Source of the DNA: Sandaracinaceae bacterium | GTDB lineage: Bacteria > Myxococcota_A > Polyangia > Polyangiales > Sandaracinaceae | Direction: 5' to 3' | Length of the DNA stretch: 34,228 nt | Assembly (NCBI GenBank): GCA_019637095.1 | Contig: JAHBWG010000091.1 | Coordinates: 1 to 34,228 of the forward strand | Shown here: positions 7,828 through 16,075 of the stretch, piece after piece | Position numbering within the stretch: the first letter of the stretch is position 1 | How the letters are laid out: every line of letters begins with the position of its first letter | Position numbers and translations under genes: made by a program | The notes under the pieces: model-generated | What the model was told of the DNA's origin: nothing | Seen by the model: the letters and a program-made list of their open reading frames with translations, nothing else | Databases searched by the model: none

Positions 7828-7856
7828 TTGACGCTCCATTTCTCGGGTGCCAGAAA
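7828..7856 (+). promoter_or_regulatory. Candidate promoter for the thiolase gene
   Basis: TTGACG (7828-7833) and CAGAAA (7851-7856) are 17 bases apart. The -35 box is good, the -10 box poor (three of six). The -10 box ends seven bases before ATG 7864, so the message would be leaderless. Confidence 0.35.
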
Positions 7857-7863
7857 CCGCGGC

Positions 7864-9048
7864 ATGATCGACCGCGACAGCGTCTACATCGTCTCCGCCG
7901 CCCGCACGCCGATCGGCGCGTTCCAGGGTGCCCTCGCGCCCGTCTCGGCGCCGCGCCTCGGCGCGGCGGCCATCGAGGCGGCGATCGCCCGCTCGGGGCT
8001 CGTCGCGGCCGACGTCGGCGAGACGTACATGGGCAACGTGCTGACCGCGGGCGTCGGCCAGGCGCCCGCGCGCCAGGCGGCGCGCTACGCGGGCATCCCG
8101 GACTCGGTCCCCGCGACGACCGTCGGGAAGGTCTGCGGCTCGGGCCTGCAGGCCGTGATCCTCGGCGCCAAGGCGATCAAGCTCGGCGACGCGAGCGTCG
8201 TCGTCGCCGGCGGGATGGAGTCGATGAGCAACGCGCCCTACCTGCTGCCGAACGCGCGGAGCGGCTACCGCATGGGTCACGGCGCGGTGCAGGACTCGAT
8301 GATCGTCGATGGCCTGTGGGATCCGTACGACGACCAGCACATGGGGATGTGCGGCGAGCTGTGCGCGCGCGAGCGCGGCTTCACGCGCGAGGCGCAGGAC
8401 GCCTTCGCGATCGAGTCCTACCGCCGCGCGAACGCCGCGCAGGAGGCGGGGCTCTTCGCGAAGGAGATCGTGCCGGTCACGATCCGCGGCAAGGCGGGCG
8501 ACGTGGTCGTCTCGGCGGACGAGGAGCCGTCGCGCGCGCGCCCCGACAAGATGGCGTCGCTGCGCCCCGCGTTCTCGAAGGAGGGCACGATCACCGCGGC
8601 CAACGCGTCGAAGATCGACGACGGCGCGTCGGCGCTCGTGCTCGCGCGCGGCGCGGTCGTGCAAGAGCGAGGGCTCACCCCGCTCGCGCGGATCGTCGGC
8701 TACGGCGGCCACGCCCGCGAGCCGGTGTGGTTCACGACCGCGCCGATCGGCGCCATCGAGGCCGCGCTCGCCAAGACGGGCCTGCGCGCCGACCAGATCG
8801 ACCTTTGGGAGATCAACGAGGCGTTCTCCGTCGTGACCATGGTCGCGATGAAGGACCTCTCCATCCCGCACCAGAACGTCAACGTCCACGGCGGCGCGGT
8901 GGCCCTCGGGCACCCGATCGGCGCCTCCGGCGCGCGGATCCTCACGACGCTCGTCCACGCGATGCACGCGCGCGGCGCAGCCCGCGGGCTCGCGACCCTG
9001 TGCATCGGTGGCGGCGAGGCGGTCGCCGTGATCGTCGAGCGCACCTGA
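7864..9048 (+). CDS. Acetyl-CoA acetyltransferase (thiolase)
   Basis: A 394-residue thiolase, the usual family length. It joins two acetyl-CoA to acetoacetyl-CoA or cleaves 3-ketoacyl-CoA. The nucleophile Cys91 lies in KVCGSGLQAV, the general-base His350 in VALGHPIGASGAR, and the second active-site Cys380 in TLCIGGGEAV. The mid-region GGMESMSNAPYLLP is also typical. ATG 7864 matches the usual N-terminus (DSVYIVSAARTPIGAF); a TTG 36 bases upstream would only add residues that overlap the promoter. With the dehydrogenase at 11786 and hydratase at 12646 it completes a short-chain beta-oxidation or 3-hydroxybutyryl-CoA route. The biosynthetic (phaA/atoB) and degradative forms cannot be told apart here. 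Confidence 0.93.
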   Translation: MIDRDSVYIVSAARTPIGAFQGALAPVSAPRLGAAAIEAAIARSGLVAADVGETYMGNVLTAGVGQAPARQAARYAGIPDSVPATTVGKVCGSGLQAVILGAKAIKLGDASVVVAGGMESMSNAPYLLPNARSGYRMGHGAVQDSMIVDGLWDPYDDQHMGMCGELCARERGFTREAQDAFAIESYRRANAAQEAGLFAKEIVPVTIRGKAGDVVVSADEEPSRARPDKMASLRPAFSKEGTITAANASKIDDGASALVLARGAVVQERGLTPLARIVGYGGHAREPVWFTTAPIGAIEAALAKTGLRADQIDLWEINEAFSVVTMVAMKDLSIPHQNVNVHGGAVALGHPIGASGARILTTLVHAMHARGAARGLATLCIGGGEAVAVIVERT

Positions 9049-9060
9049 CGCGAGCTGCGA

Positions 9061-9066
9061 TAGGCT
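9061..9066 (+). promoter_or_regulatory. -10-like box before the PEP-synthase-like gene
   Basis: TAGGCT ends seven bases before ATG 9074 and is identical to the -10 box of the S1-domain gene. No clear -35 box is seen. A leaderless transcript is possible; alternatively the gene is read through from the thiolase, 25 bases upstream. Confidence 0.3.
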
Positions 9067-9073
9067 CGCGAAG

Positions 9074-10921
9074 ATGGCGACCGAGGGGGCGACGGCGACG
9101 CGAGCGCGACCGATCGGGGCGCGTCCGCTCGACCGTCTCGGCGCGGGCGACGTGGAGAGCCTCGGGGACGAGGCCCGCGACCTCGCCGCGCTCGCCGCGG
9201 CGGGTGTCCCGCTCGCGCGCGGGTGGGTGATCGGCCTCGACGTCGACGCGCCCGACGCCGCGGCCTTCCTCGCGGAGCGGCTGCGCGAGCCGATCGACGC
9301 GCGGGCGAACGGGCCCAGCGGCCTCAAGCTCCGCTCGTGGGTGCGGCGCTCGGCCCACGCGCCGCGCGAGGGCCCGCGGTTCCCGGCGACCGAGGACGTG
9401 CTCGAGTCGACGGCGCTGACGGAGCGCCTCGAGGCGCTCCTGGCGGAGGCGCGCGCGTCGCGCGCGGGCCCCGGCGTCCTGCGGCTGCGCGCGATCCACG
9501 CGGACGTCGGGCCGGCCGGCGCGGCCACGAGCATCGACGTCGCGGACGGCGACCCCTCGAAGGTCTCGGTGTGGCTGCCGGGGGAGCGCCCCTACCGCTT
9601 CGATCGCAAGACGATGCGCGTGCTCGAGGACGGCGGCGGCGGCCTCTCGCTGCGCACGCTCGAGCGGGTCGCCGATCTCGCGGACCGCGCGCACCTCGCG
9701 CTCGGTCGGCCGGTGGAGGTGGACTGGGTCCTCGCGGGAGGCCGGCCGGTGATCTGCCGCGTGCGCCCCGTCCAGCGCGCGTGGCGCTTCACGGACGCGG
9801 GCTGGCGCGTCGTGGAGCTGCTGTGGCACGACGAGGGCCCGATCGCGCCGCTCTCCGTCGACGGGCTCGACAAGGCCTTGCGCGAAGAGGACGACCCGGT
9901 CGACGAGCCGCGCGTGCTCCGCCTCTTCGCGCGCGCGTATCGCCGCGTCGAGCCCGGGCGCGGGCGGCACGGCGAGCGGCGGCAGTCGTTCGCGCAAGCG
10001 ACCGCGCGGGTCGCGCGCGTCGTCGCCGACGTCACCGCGCCGATCGGCGCGGCGCGCGCGTATGCGCGCACCCTCGACGATCGGCTGCGCGCGTTCGATC
10101 GCGACGACCTCCCGCGCATGGACGAGGCGCAGCTCGCGCGCGCGCTGCGCGAGCGGCAGCACGTCGTGGTCGAGGCGTACGAGCTGCTCGACCGCGGCCG
10201 GCAGGCGACGGCGGCGGTGCTCGGCGCGCTCGAGGCCGCGCTCGGCGCGGTGCCGCGCGACTGCGTGGAGGGCCTCGCCGCGATCCGGCGCACGCGCGCG
10301 CGCCGCCGGCTCGACGAGCGCCTCGCCCGCGCGCTCGAGGAGATCGGTGACCTCCCGCTCGAGGTCGACCCGGTGCCCGCCGGACAGCGGCGGTTCTTCG
10401 CCGACCTCCGGCGCGAGCTGCGGGACCAGCGGCCGCTCGGCCTCGACGTCCGCCCGCTCGCCTACGGCGCCAGCGATCGCGCGCTCGTGGAGGGAATGCG
10501 CGCCGTCCACGACGGGCGCGCCGAGCGCGCGGAGCGCGAGCAGCGGGGCGCGATCCGCCGGCTCATGGCCACCGCCCGCGCGCGGCCGCTCGGGCGCGGG
10601 CGCGCCGCGCTCGCGGGCACCCTGACGCTCGTGATCGAGCGGCTCGCGGTGGCCAAAGGCGAGGTCGCCGAGGGCCTCGCGGCCGCGAACCTCCGGCTGC
10701 GCGACGCGGCGATCGAGGTCGGCCGCCGGCTCGTCGAGCGCGGCATCCTCGACGACGAGGACGACGCCCTCTACCTCTACGTCGCCGAGATCCAGGACGC
10801 GCTCTCCGGCGAGCCCGGCGCGTACACCGCGCGCGTGCGGCTGCGCCGCGAGGAGGACGCGCGGTGGCGCTCGTTCGAGCCGCCCACGCGCCTGCCGCCC
10901 CGACGCGGGGCCGATGAATGA
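9074..10921 (+). CDS. Degenerate PEP synthase / pyruvate phosphate dikinase-like protein without the phosphohistidine domain
   Basis: 615 residues. The N-terminus resembles the start of PPDK/PEP-synthase nucleotide-binding domains (DLAALAAAGVPLARGWVIG, about residues 38-56). Around residues 200-235 is the segment that closes that ATP-grasp domain (HLALGRPVEVDWVLAGGRPV, then CRVRPVQ). The C-terminal region (about 545-612) resembles the linker that in PEP-utilising enzymes precedes the swivelling His domain (IEVGRRLVERGILDDEDDALYLY, then RWRSFEPPTRLPP). The protein ends exactly there: no His domain is present here or in the next 120 bases. The expected central ATP-grasp motif (VRSSA.GED type) is only weakly visible. 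It is probably a non-catalytic relative or part of a two-protein system. Function unknown. Confidence 0.6.
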   Translation: MATEGATATRARPIGARPLDRLGAGDVESLGDEARDLAALAAAGVPLARGWVIGLDVDAPDAAAFLAERLREPIDARANGPSGLKLRSWVRRSAHAPREGPRFPATEDVLESTALTERLEALLAEARASRAGPGVLRLRAIHADVGPAGAATSIDVADGDPSKVSVWLPGERPYRFDRKTMRVLEDGGGGLSLRTLERVADLADRAHLALGRPVEVDWVLAGGRPVICRVRPVQRAWRFTDAGWRVVELLWHDEGPIAPLSVDGLDKALREEDDPVDEPRVLRLFARAYRRVEPGRGRHGERRQSFAQATARVARVVADVTAPIGAARAYARTLDDRLRAFDRDDLPRMDEAQLARALRERQHVVVEAYELLDRGRQATAAVLGALEAALGAVPRDCVEGLAAIRRTRARRRLDERLARALEEIGDLPLEVDPVPAGQRRFFADLRRELRDQRPLGLDVRPLAYGASDRALVEGMRAVHDGRAERAEREQRGAIRRLMATARARPLGRGRAALAGTLTLVIERLAVAKGEVAEGLAAANLRLRDAAIEVGRRLVERGILDDEDDALYLYVAEIQDALSGEPGAYTARVRLRREEDARWRSFEPPTRLPPRRGADE

Positions 10922-10972
10922 CGGCGGCGGGGGCCGCGTCCACCCCGCCAGGGGAGGCCGCGAACCCTCACC

Positions 10973-10990
10973 GCGTAGAGCGCGTAGAGT
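10973..10990 (+). promoter_or_regulatory. Tandem TAGAG boxes upstream of the 11040 lipoprotein gene
   Basis: GCGTAGAG occurs twice with a nine-base period (10973-10980 and 10982-10989), giving two -10-like hexamers, TAGAGC and TAGAGT. No -35 box is evident. This lies in the 118-base gap 10922-11039, in which I see nothing else. Confidence 0.25.
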
Positions 10991-11039
10991 GACGACGCGC
11001 AGGACCTTCGCTCCCTGATCCCACGGACGAGACGAACCC

Positions 11040-11711
11040 ATGAACTCACGAATCGCTCTCTCGCTCGGCTGTGCGCTCCTCGGGGCGGCTTGCTCGAGCA
11101 CCCACTACGTGTCCATCCGTCACCCCCTGCACGTCGGACAGGTGGACCCGAACGAGGTCCCCTTCCACGCGCGGCGCATCGAGCGCGAGCGCGGGCTCGC
11201 CGACGGCGCCCTCGTCGACTCCGCGACGCTCACCGAGGTCACGCCCGAGCGCATCTGCATGCGGACCAGCCTCTGGTCGATCGACGAGGTCGACGGTGGC
11301 CGGGGCCTCTACGAGAACTACCGGATCACGCTCCGCAACGACCAGGACAACCTCGAGAACACCGACGCGCAGGTCGCGCCCGAGCAGCCGACGACGACGC
11401 CCATGCAGGGGCACATCGCGCAGACCATCCCGGCGGGCGTGCAGCGCGTCTGCGCGCAGTACCGCAACGGCGTCTGCGTCGCGTGGCGCGACCAGCAGCT
11501 CTACCGGACCATCTACGTCCCCCACGTCTGGAACGTGACCAACAACCCCGCGCAGATCTGCTTCCCGAACGGCGGGTTCGTGACGCCGTCGACCACCCGC
11601 GTCGGGCTCTCCGTCGACCAGACGGGCCCCGGCGAGATGGTGTTCGAGTGGCAGTTCGAGTCCGCGGTGCAGGGCGGCCCGCCGCCGGCGCAGCAACAGC
11701 AGCAGCAGTAG
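11040..11711 (+). CDS. Putative lipoprotein, unknown family, Gln-rich C-terminus
   Basis: 223 residues. A short signal sequence (SRIALSLGCALLGAAC) ends in a lipobox with Cys at about residue 18. The mature protein is mixed alpha/beta with two Cys near the middle (RVCAQYRNGVCVAW), and ends in a run of seven Gln residues encoded by cag/caa repeats. I do not recognise the family. The start ATG is the only one that gives a signal peptide. The gene sits between the PEP-like gene and the beta-oxidation pair; no functional link is visible. Confidence 0.7.
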   Translation: MNSRIALSLGCALLGAACSSTHYVSIRHPLHVGQVDPNEVPFHARRIERERGLADGALVDSATLTEVTPERICMRTSLWSIDEVDGGRGLYENYRITLRNDQDNLENTDAQVAPEQPTTTPMQGHIAQTIPAGVQRVCAQYRNGVCVAWRDQQLYRTIYVPHVWNVTNNPAQICFPNGGFVTPSTTRVGLSVDQTGPGEMVFEWQFESAVQGGPPPAQQQQQQ

Positions 11712-11729
11712 CCCGCGCGACCGGCGTGG

Positions 11730-11758
11730 TTGTCACCCGCCGCGTCATTTGGTAGGCC
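11730..11758 (+). promoter_or_regulatory. Sigma70-like promoter for the dehydrogenase-hydratase operon
   Basis: TTGTCA (11730-11735, five of six) and TAGGCC (11753-11758) are exactly 17 bases apart. Predicted start near 11765, giving a leader of about 20 bases. Confidence 0.5.
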
Positions 11759-11759
11759 G

Positions 11760-11779
11760 CCGTTCGCTGTGAACGGAGG
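11760..11779 (+). promoter_or_regulatory. Hairpin overlapping the ribosome binding site of the dehydrogenase gene
   Basis: CCGTTC (11760-11765) and GAACGG (11771-11776) form a six-base stem with loop gctgt. The stem's 3' arm overlaps the strong Shine-Dalgarno GGAGG (11775-11779) of the gene starting at 11786. It could modulate translation, but if transcription starts near 11765 the 5' arm would be absent from the RNA, so a DNA-level operator is an alternative. Confidence 0.3.
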
Positions 11780-11785
11780 CGAGAG

Positions 11786-12646
11786 ATGAGCATCGAGGTG
11801 ATCGGCGTCGTCGGCGCGGGGCAGATGGGCCGCGGGATCGCGCAGGTGGCGGCGGAGGCGGGGCTGACCGCGCACCTGCTCGACGTGGACATGGCCACGG
11901 CGGAGAACGGGGTCGAGCAGGTCGCGCGCACGCTGAGCCGCCGGGTGGAGAAGGGCGAGCTGTCCGCGGACGCGCGCACCGCGATCCTCTCGCGCGTCCG
12001 ACCGACGGGCGACTACGCCTCGTTCGCGGACGCGCAGATGGTGATCGAGGCGGCGACCGAGCGCTTCGAGCTCAAGGCCGAGCTCTTCCGGCGCATGGAC
12101 GAGGCGGCCCCCGAGGGCGCGATCCTCGCGAGCAACACGTCGTCGATCTCCATCACCAAGCTCGCGGCGTGCACCACGCGCCCGGAGCTCGTGGTCGGGA
12201 TGCACTTCATGAACCCGGTGCCGGTCATGAAGCTGGTCGAGCTCATCCGCGCGCTGCAGACGTCGGAGGCGACGTTCGCGGCGACGCGCGCGCTCGCCGA
12301 GCGGCTCGGCAAGACGGTGATCACGAGCCTCGATCGCCCGGGCTTCATCGTGAACCGGATGCTGATCCCGTTCATCAACGAGGCTTGCTTCGTGCTCGAG
12401 GAGGGGATCGGGACGCCCGAGGAGATCGACGCGGGCGCCAAGCTCGGCCTGAACCACCCGCTCGGGCCGCTCGCCCTCGCGGACCTGATCGGCCTCGACA
12501 CCTGCCTCGCGATCGCCGAGGTCCTCCACTCGCAGCTCGGTGACGACAAGTACCGGCCGGCCCCGATCCTGCGCAACTACGTCGCGGCGGGTTGGCTCGG
12601 CCGCAAGACGCGGCGCGGGTTCCACGACTACTCGGAGCGTCGCTGA
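11786..12646 (+). CDS. hbd: 3-hydroxybutyryl-CoA dehydrogenase (3-hydroxyacyl-CoA dehydrogenase family)
   Basis: A 286-residue single-domain dehydrogenase, the normal length for Hbd/FadB2-type enzymes. It interconverts acetoacetyl-CoA and 3-hydroxybutyryl-CoA with NAD(P). The N-terminal Rossmann motif is IGVVGAGQMGRGIAQVAAEAG. Also present are ATERFELKAELF, the active-site SNTSSISITKL, catalytic His140 in HFMNPVPVMKLVEL, and DRPGFIVNRMLIPFINEA at the start of the C-terminal helical domain. A strong Shine-Dalgarno (GGAGG, 11775-11779) fixes the ATG. The stop overlaps the start of the downstream hydratase (TGATG), so the two are translationally coupled. Confidence 0.93.
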   Translation: MSIEVIGVVGAGQMGRGIAQVAAEAGLTAHLLDVDMATAENGVEQVARTLSRRVEKGELSADARTAILSRVRPTGDYASFADAQMVIEAATERFELKAELFRRMDEAAPEGAILASNTSSISITKLAACTTRPELVVGMHFMNPVPVMKLVELIRALQTSEATFAATRALAERLGKTVITSLDRPGFIVNRMLIPFINEACFVLEEGIGTPEEIDAGAKLGLNHPLGPLALADLIGLDTCLAIAEVLHSQLGDDKYRPAPILRNYVAAGWLGRKTRRGFHDYSERR

Positions 12647-13425
12647 TGAGCGCGCTCGTCACGCTCGCGCGCGACGGCGCCGTCGCGACGCTCACGGTGA
12701 ACCGGCCCGAGAAGCTCAACGCGCTCGATCGCGAGGTGCTCGCGGCGCTCGGCGCGCGCGTCGCGGAGCTCGCGGCGGACCCGTCGATCGCTTGCGCGAT
12801 CCTCACGGGCGCGGGCGAGAAGGCGTTCGTCGCGGGCGCGGACATCGGCGAGATGCAGGCGCTCGACGTCGCGGGGGCGCGCGCGTTCGCGCAGGCCGGG
12901 CACGCGACGCTCGCCGCGCTCGAGGCGCTCCCGATCCCGGTCATCGCGGCGGTCAACGGCTTCGCCCTCGGCGGGGGCTGCGAGCTCGCGCTCGCGTGCG
13001 ACTTCATCCACGCCTCCGAGCGCGCCCGCTTCGGGCAGCCCGAGGTCAAGCTCGGCGTCATCCCGGGCTTCGGCGGGACGCAGCGCCTCGCGCGCCGCGT
13101 CGGGATCGCGCGGGCGAGGGAGCTCGTGTACTCGGGCGCCATGATCGGCGCCGAGGAGGCGCTGCGCATCGGGCTCGTCAACGCGGTGCACCCCGCGGCG
13201 GAGCTCGCGCGCGCGGTCGCCGAGCTCGCGCGCACCATCGCGTCGATGGGGCCGCGCGCGGTCGCGAAGGCCAAGGAGGTCCTGCGCGAGGGCGAGGGGC
13301 TGCGGCTCGCGGACGCGAACGCGCTCGAGGTCGAGGGCTTCGCGGCGTGCTTCGCGACGGCCGATCAGAAGGAGGGCATGAGCGCCTTCCTCGAGAAGCG
13401 CGCGGCGCGGTTCACCGGAGCCTGA
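12646..13425 (+). CDS. Enoyl-CoA hydratase / crotonase family
   Basis: A 259-residue crotonase, the usual length. It hydrates trans-2-enoyl-CoA to 3-hydroxyacyl-CoA and would supply or consume the substrate of the preceding dehydrogenase. The oxyanion-hole motif is AFVAGADIGEM. The two catalytic glutamates are visible: Glu113 in GGGCELALACD and Glu133 in FGQPEVKLGVIPGFGGTQ, with the 20-residue spacing seen in active hydratases. ATG 12646 overlaps the upstream TGA. The 3' end overlaps by 14 bases the end of the convergent membrane-protein gene. Confidence 0.93.
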   Translation: MSALVTLARDGAVATLTVNRPEKLNALDREVLAALGARVAELAADPSIACAILTGAGEKAFVAGADIGEMQALDVAGARAFAQAGHATLAALEALPIPVIAAVNGFALGGGCELALACDFIHASERARFGQPEVKLGVIPGFGGTQRLARRVGIARARELVYSGAMIGAEEALRIGLVNAVHPAAELARAVAELARTIASMGPRAVAKAKEVLREGEGLRLADANALEVEGFAACFATADQKEGMSAFLEKRAARFTGA

Positions 13426-14347
13426 GCGGGCGCGGTGCGCCGAGCTCGTCGAGCCCGCCGCACTCGGTGAGGAGCGCCGGCGGGAGGCGATAGCCGCCCA
13501 GCACGAGCGGCGCGGGCAGCGAGTCGTCGGCGAACGCGGCGCGCGCGCGCGCCTCGATCGCACGGTCGAACGTGGCCCGCGCCGCCGCGCATTCGCCGCG
13601 GGCGGCGAGGATCTCCGCCTCGAGCTCGAGGGCCGGGCCCTCGGGGCCGCCCATCCGCACGCTCTCGATCGCGCGCGCGCGCGCCCGCCCGAGCTCGCCG
13701 CGGGAGCGCGCCGCCCAGCCGCTCGCGAGCATCGCCGTCGCGTCCCAGGGATCGATGCGCAGCCGCCAGGTCGCCTCGCCGTGGTACGGCGCGTCGTCCG
13801 GCGCGATCGCGGTCAGCGCCGCCGGGGCCGTGACGAGCGCGAGGAGGAACAGCGCCGCCGCGCCGCCGAGGAGGGCGCCGAGCGGGTGCCCCGTGCGGGG
13901 CGCGGCGGCGGGGCGCCGGTAGGCGTAGAGCCCGCACGCGAAGAGCGCGCAGGCGCCTCCCAGGACGGTCGCGGAAGCACCGAGCGCGCGTACGAGGAGC
14001 GCGCCGGCGAGGGCGGCCGCGAAGGCGCCGGCGAGCCCGCGCGGGTCGGCGGGACCGGCCGCCCGTAGATCGGCGATCCCGGCGACCGCCGCGCAGAGGG
14101 CCGCCGCGGCCAGGCTCGCGACCCCGCCCGGCGCCTCGGCGAGCGCGGGCCCGAGCGCGGTGCCGCCGATCGCGAACGCCAGCGCGAGCACCGCCGCGCG
14201 CACCGGCGGGCGCGCGCGGGCCAGCGTGCCGGGATCGCCCGCGATGCGCGCGAGCGCGGCGTCGGTGAGGAAGGGCAGCGCGACCGCGAGCGCGAGCGAG
14301 CCGAGCGGGCGCACCGCGTAGGCCTCCTCGATCGACCAGGCTTCCAT
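13412..14347 (-). CDS. Multi-spanning membrane protein with a C-terminal TPR-like tail
   Basis: About 311 residues from ATG 14347 (MEAWSIEEAY). Residues 15-195 hold about six or seven Ala/Leu/Val-rich membrane segments. A soluble segment of about 110 residues follows, with helix-turn-helix repeats (LASGWAARSRGELGRARARA; LELEAEILAARGECAAARAT) like TPR units, and then a short tail with one Cys. No family recognised. The frame extends 35 codons further upstream, but that would overlap the divergent ridA gene, so the internal ATG is preferred. The 30-base gap to ridA must hold both promoters. Confidence 0.65.
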   Translation of the reverse strand: MEAWSIEEAYAVRPLGSLALAVALPFLTDAALARIAGDPGTLARARPPVRAAVLALAFAIGGTALGPALAEAPGGVASLAAAALCAAVAGIADLRAAGPADPRGLAGAFAAALAGALLVRALGASATVLGGACALFACGLYAYRRPAAAPRTGHPLGALLGGAAALFLLALVTAPAALTAIAPDDAPYHGEATWRLRIDPWDATAMLASGWAARSRGELGRARARAIESVRMGGPEGPALELEAEILAARGECAAARATFDRAIEARARAAFADDSLPAPLVLGGYRLPPALLTECGGLDELGAPRPLRLR

Positions 14348-14364
14348 GACGCCGGCGGCTCTGA

Positions 14365-14370
14365 TAGCAC
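14365..14370 (+). promoter_or_regulatory. -10-like box before ridA
   Basis: TAGCAC ends seven bases before ATG 14378. Overlapping it on the other strand is TATCAG (14361-14366), which could serve the divergent membrane-protein gene. No strong -35 box on either side. Confidence 0.25.
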
Positions 14371-14377
14371 GCGGGCG

Positions 14378-14767
14378 ATGGGAGACCGCCACGCCATCCA
14401 CTCCGACGCCGCGCCGCGCGCGATCGGGCCGTACTCGCAGGCCGTTCGCCACGGGGGGCTCGTGTTCCTCTCGGGACAGATCGCGCTCGATCCGGCGACG
14501 GGCGAGCTCGTCCCGGGCGACGCCGCCGCGCAGACCGAGCGCGTGATGCAGAACCTCGCCGCCGTGCTCGAGGCCGCGGGCAGCTCGATGGCGCGCGTGC
14601 TCAAGGTGAGCATCTTCCTCGCCGACCTGGGCGAGTTCGCGCGCGTCAACGAGGTTTACGCGCGATGGTTCGACGGAGTCGCGCCGCCGGCGCGCGAGAC
14701 CGTGGAGGTCTCGCGGCTCCCGCGCGACGTCGCCGTGGAGATCTCGATGATCGCCGCGGCGGATTGA
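14378..14767 (+). CDS. ridA: RidA family 2-iminobutanoate/2-iminopropanoate deaminase
   Basis: 129 residues, the normal length of this trimeric family (RidA/YjgF). Its role is to hydrolyse reactive enamine/imine intermediates released by PLP enzymes. Motifs: AIGPYSQAVRHGGLVFLSGQIALDP near the N-terminus, AAGSSMARVLKVSIFLAD in the middle, and near the C-terminus PPARETVEVSRLPRDVAVEI, with Arg106 at the position of the carboxylate-binding Arg of active RidA proteins. It ends nine bases from the convergent purA. Confidence 0.92.
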   Translation: MGDRHAIHSDAAPRAIGPYSQAVRHGGLVFLSGQIALDPATGELVPGDAAAQTERVMQNLAAVLEAAGSSMARVLKVSIFLADLGEFARVNEVYARWFDGVAPPARETVEVSRLPRDVAVEISMIAAAD

Positions 14768-14776
14768 GCTCGGGGG

Positions 14777-16051
14777 TCAGGCCCACGGATCGGACAGGAC
14801 GATGGTCGCGTCGCGGTCCGCGCCGACCCCGAGGATCGAGACCGGGATCTCGAGCGCCTCCTCGATGCGCGCCACGTACGCGCGCGCCGCGGGCGGGAGG
14901 TCGCCGAGCGAGCGCGCGCCCGAGACGTCCTCGGTCCAGCCGGGGACGCGCTCGTAGATCGGGGTCACGCGCTCGAGCCCGCGCGCCGGCGGGGTGTCGC
15001 GGCGCGCTCCGTCGAGCTCGTAGGCCACGCACACCTCGAGCGTCTCGCGGCCGCTGAGCACGTCGAGCTTGGTGAGCGCGAGCGAGCTCAGCCCGTTGAC
15101 CCGCACCGCGTGGCGCAGGACGGGGAGGTCGAGCCAGCCGCAGCGGCGCGGCCGGCCGGTGGTCGCGCCGTACTCGCCGCCGGCGCGGCGCAGCGCCTCG
15201 CCCTCGTCGCCGTGGAGCTCGGTGGGGAGGGGGCCCTCGCCGACGCGCGTCGTGTAGGCCTTGGCGATCCCCACGACGTGATCGATCGCGGTCGGGCCCA
15301 GGCCGCTCCCCGTGCACGCGCCGCCCGCGGTGACGGACGAGCTCGTGACGTACGGGAAGGTGCCGTGATCGATGTCGAGCATCGTGCCCTGCGCGCCCTC
15401 GAGCACGATGCGGTGCCCGGCGCGATGCGCCGCGTAGACGGCCTCGGTGACGTCGCCGATCCACGGCACGATCGCCTCGCCGAGCGCGAGGTACTCGTCG
15501 GCGACGGCCGCCGCGTCGGGGAGCTCGGCGCCCGCCGCCTCGACGAACGGCCGCCACGCCTCGAGGTTCGCCGCGAGCTTCTCGCGGAGCTCCGCCGGGT
15601 GCGCGAGATCGATCGCGCGCAGGCCGCGGCGCGCCGCGCGGTCCTGGTAGCACGGCCCGATGCCGCGCTTGGTCGTGCCGATCGCGCCCGGCCCGGCCTC
15701 GCGCAGGCCATCGACGAGGAAGTGCTGCGGCAGCACGAGGTGCGCGTTCTCCGAGACCACCATCCGGCCCGCGGGGAGCAGACCGCGCGCGCGCAGGACC
15801 TCGAGCTCGCGCACGAGCACCTTCGGATCGATCACCATCCCCGGCCCGAGCAGGCACCGCGGCCGAGGGTGCAGCGCGGCCGAGGGGACCAGGTGGAACA
15901 CGACCTTCTCGCCGCCGACGACGAGCGTGTGCCCCGCGTTGGCGCCGCCTCCGAAGCGCACGACCAGGTCGGCGTCGGCGGTGAGCAGGTCGACCACCTT
16001 GCCCTTGCCCTCGTCCCCCCACTGCGCCCCGACGACGACTAGCGCGCTCAT
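14777..16051 (-). CDS. purA: Adenylosuccinate synthetase
   Basis: 424 residues, full length. It converts IMP, aspartate and GTP to adenylosuccinate in AMP synthesis. The N-terminal signature GAQWGDEGKGKVVDLL carries catalytic Asp13, and FGGGANAGHTLV carries the second catalytic His. TTKRGIGPCYQDRAAR, the GTP-site region VLEGAQGTMLDIDHGTFPYVTSS and the C-terminal LTKLDVLSG are also conserved. A good ribosome site (AAGGAAGG on the minus strand, 16061-16068) precedes the ATG by nine bases. It lies 24 bases downstream of hisZ, a neighbour pair also known in other proteobacteria. Confidence 0.97.
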   Translation of the reverse strand: MSALVVVGAQWGDEGKGKVVDLLTADADLVVRFGGGANAGHTLVVGGEKVVFHLVPSAALHPRPRCLLGPGMVIDPKVLVRELEVLRARGLLPAGRMVVSENAHLVLPQHFLVDGLREAGPGAIGTTKRGIGPCYQDRAARRGLRAIDLAHPAELREKLAANLEAWRPFVEAAGAELPDAAAVADEYLALGEAIVPWIGDVTEAVYAAHRAGHRIVLEGAQGTMLDIDHGTFPYVTSSSVTAGGACTGSGLGPTAIDHVVGIAKAYTTRVGEGPLPTELHGDEGEALRRAGGEYGATTGRPRRCGWLDLPVLRHAVRVNGLSSLALTKLDVLSGRETLEVCVAYELDGARRDTPPARGLERVTPIYERVPGWTEDVSGARSLGDLPPAARAYVARIEEALEIPVSILGVGADRDATIVLSDPWA

Positions 16052-16075
16052 GCCGATGTCCCTTCCTTCACGTCC

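Noticed and set aside
13412-13425. Overlap of two convergent gene ends as a possible frameshift or error
   Set aside because: Both C-termini are plausible and a 14-base convergent overlap is common in dense genomes.
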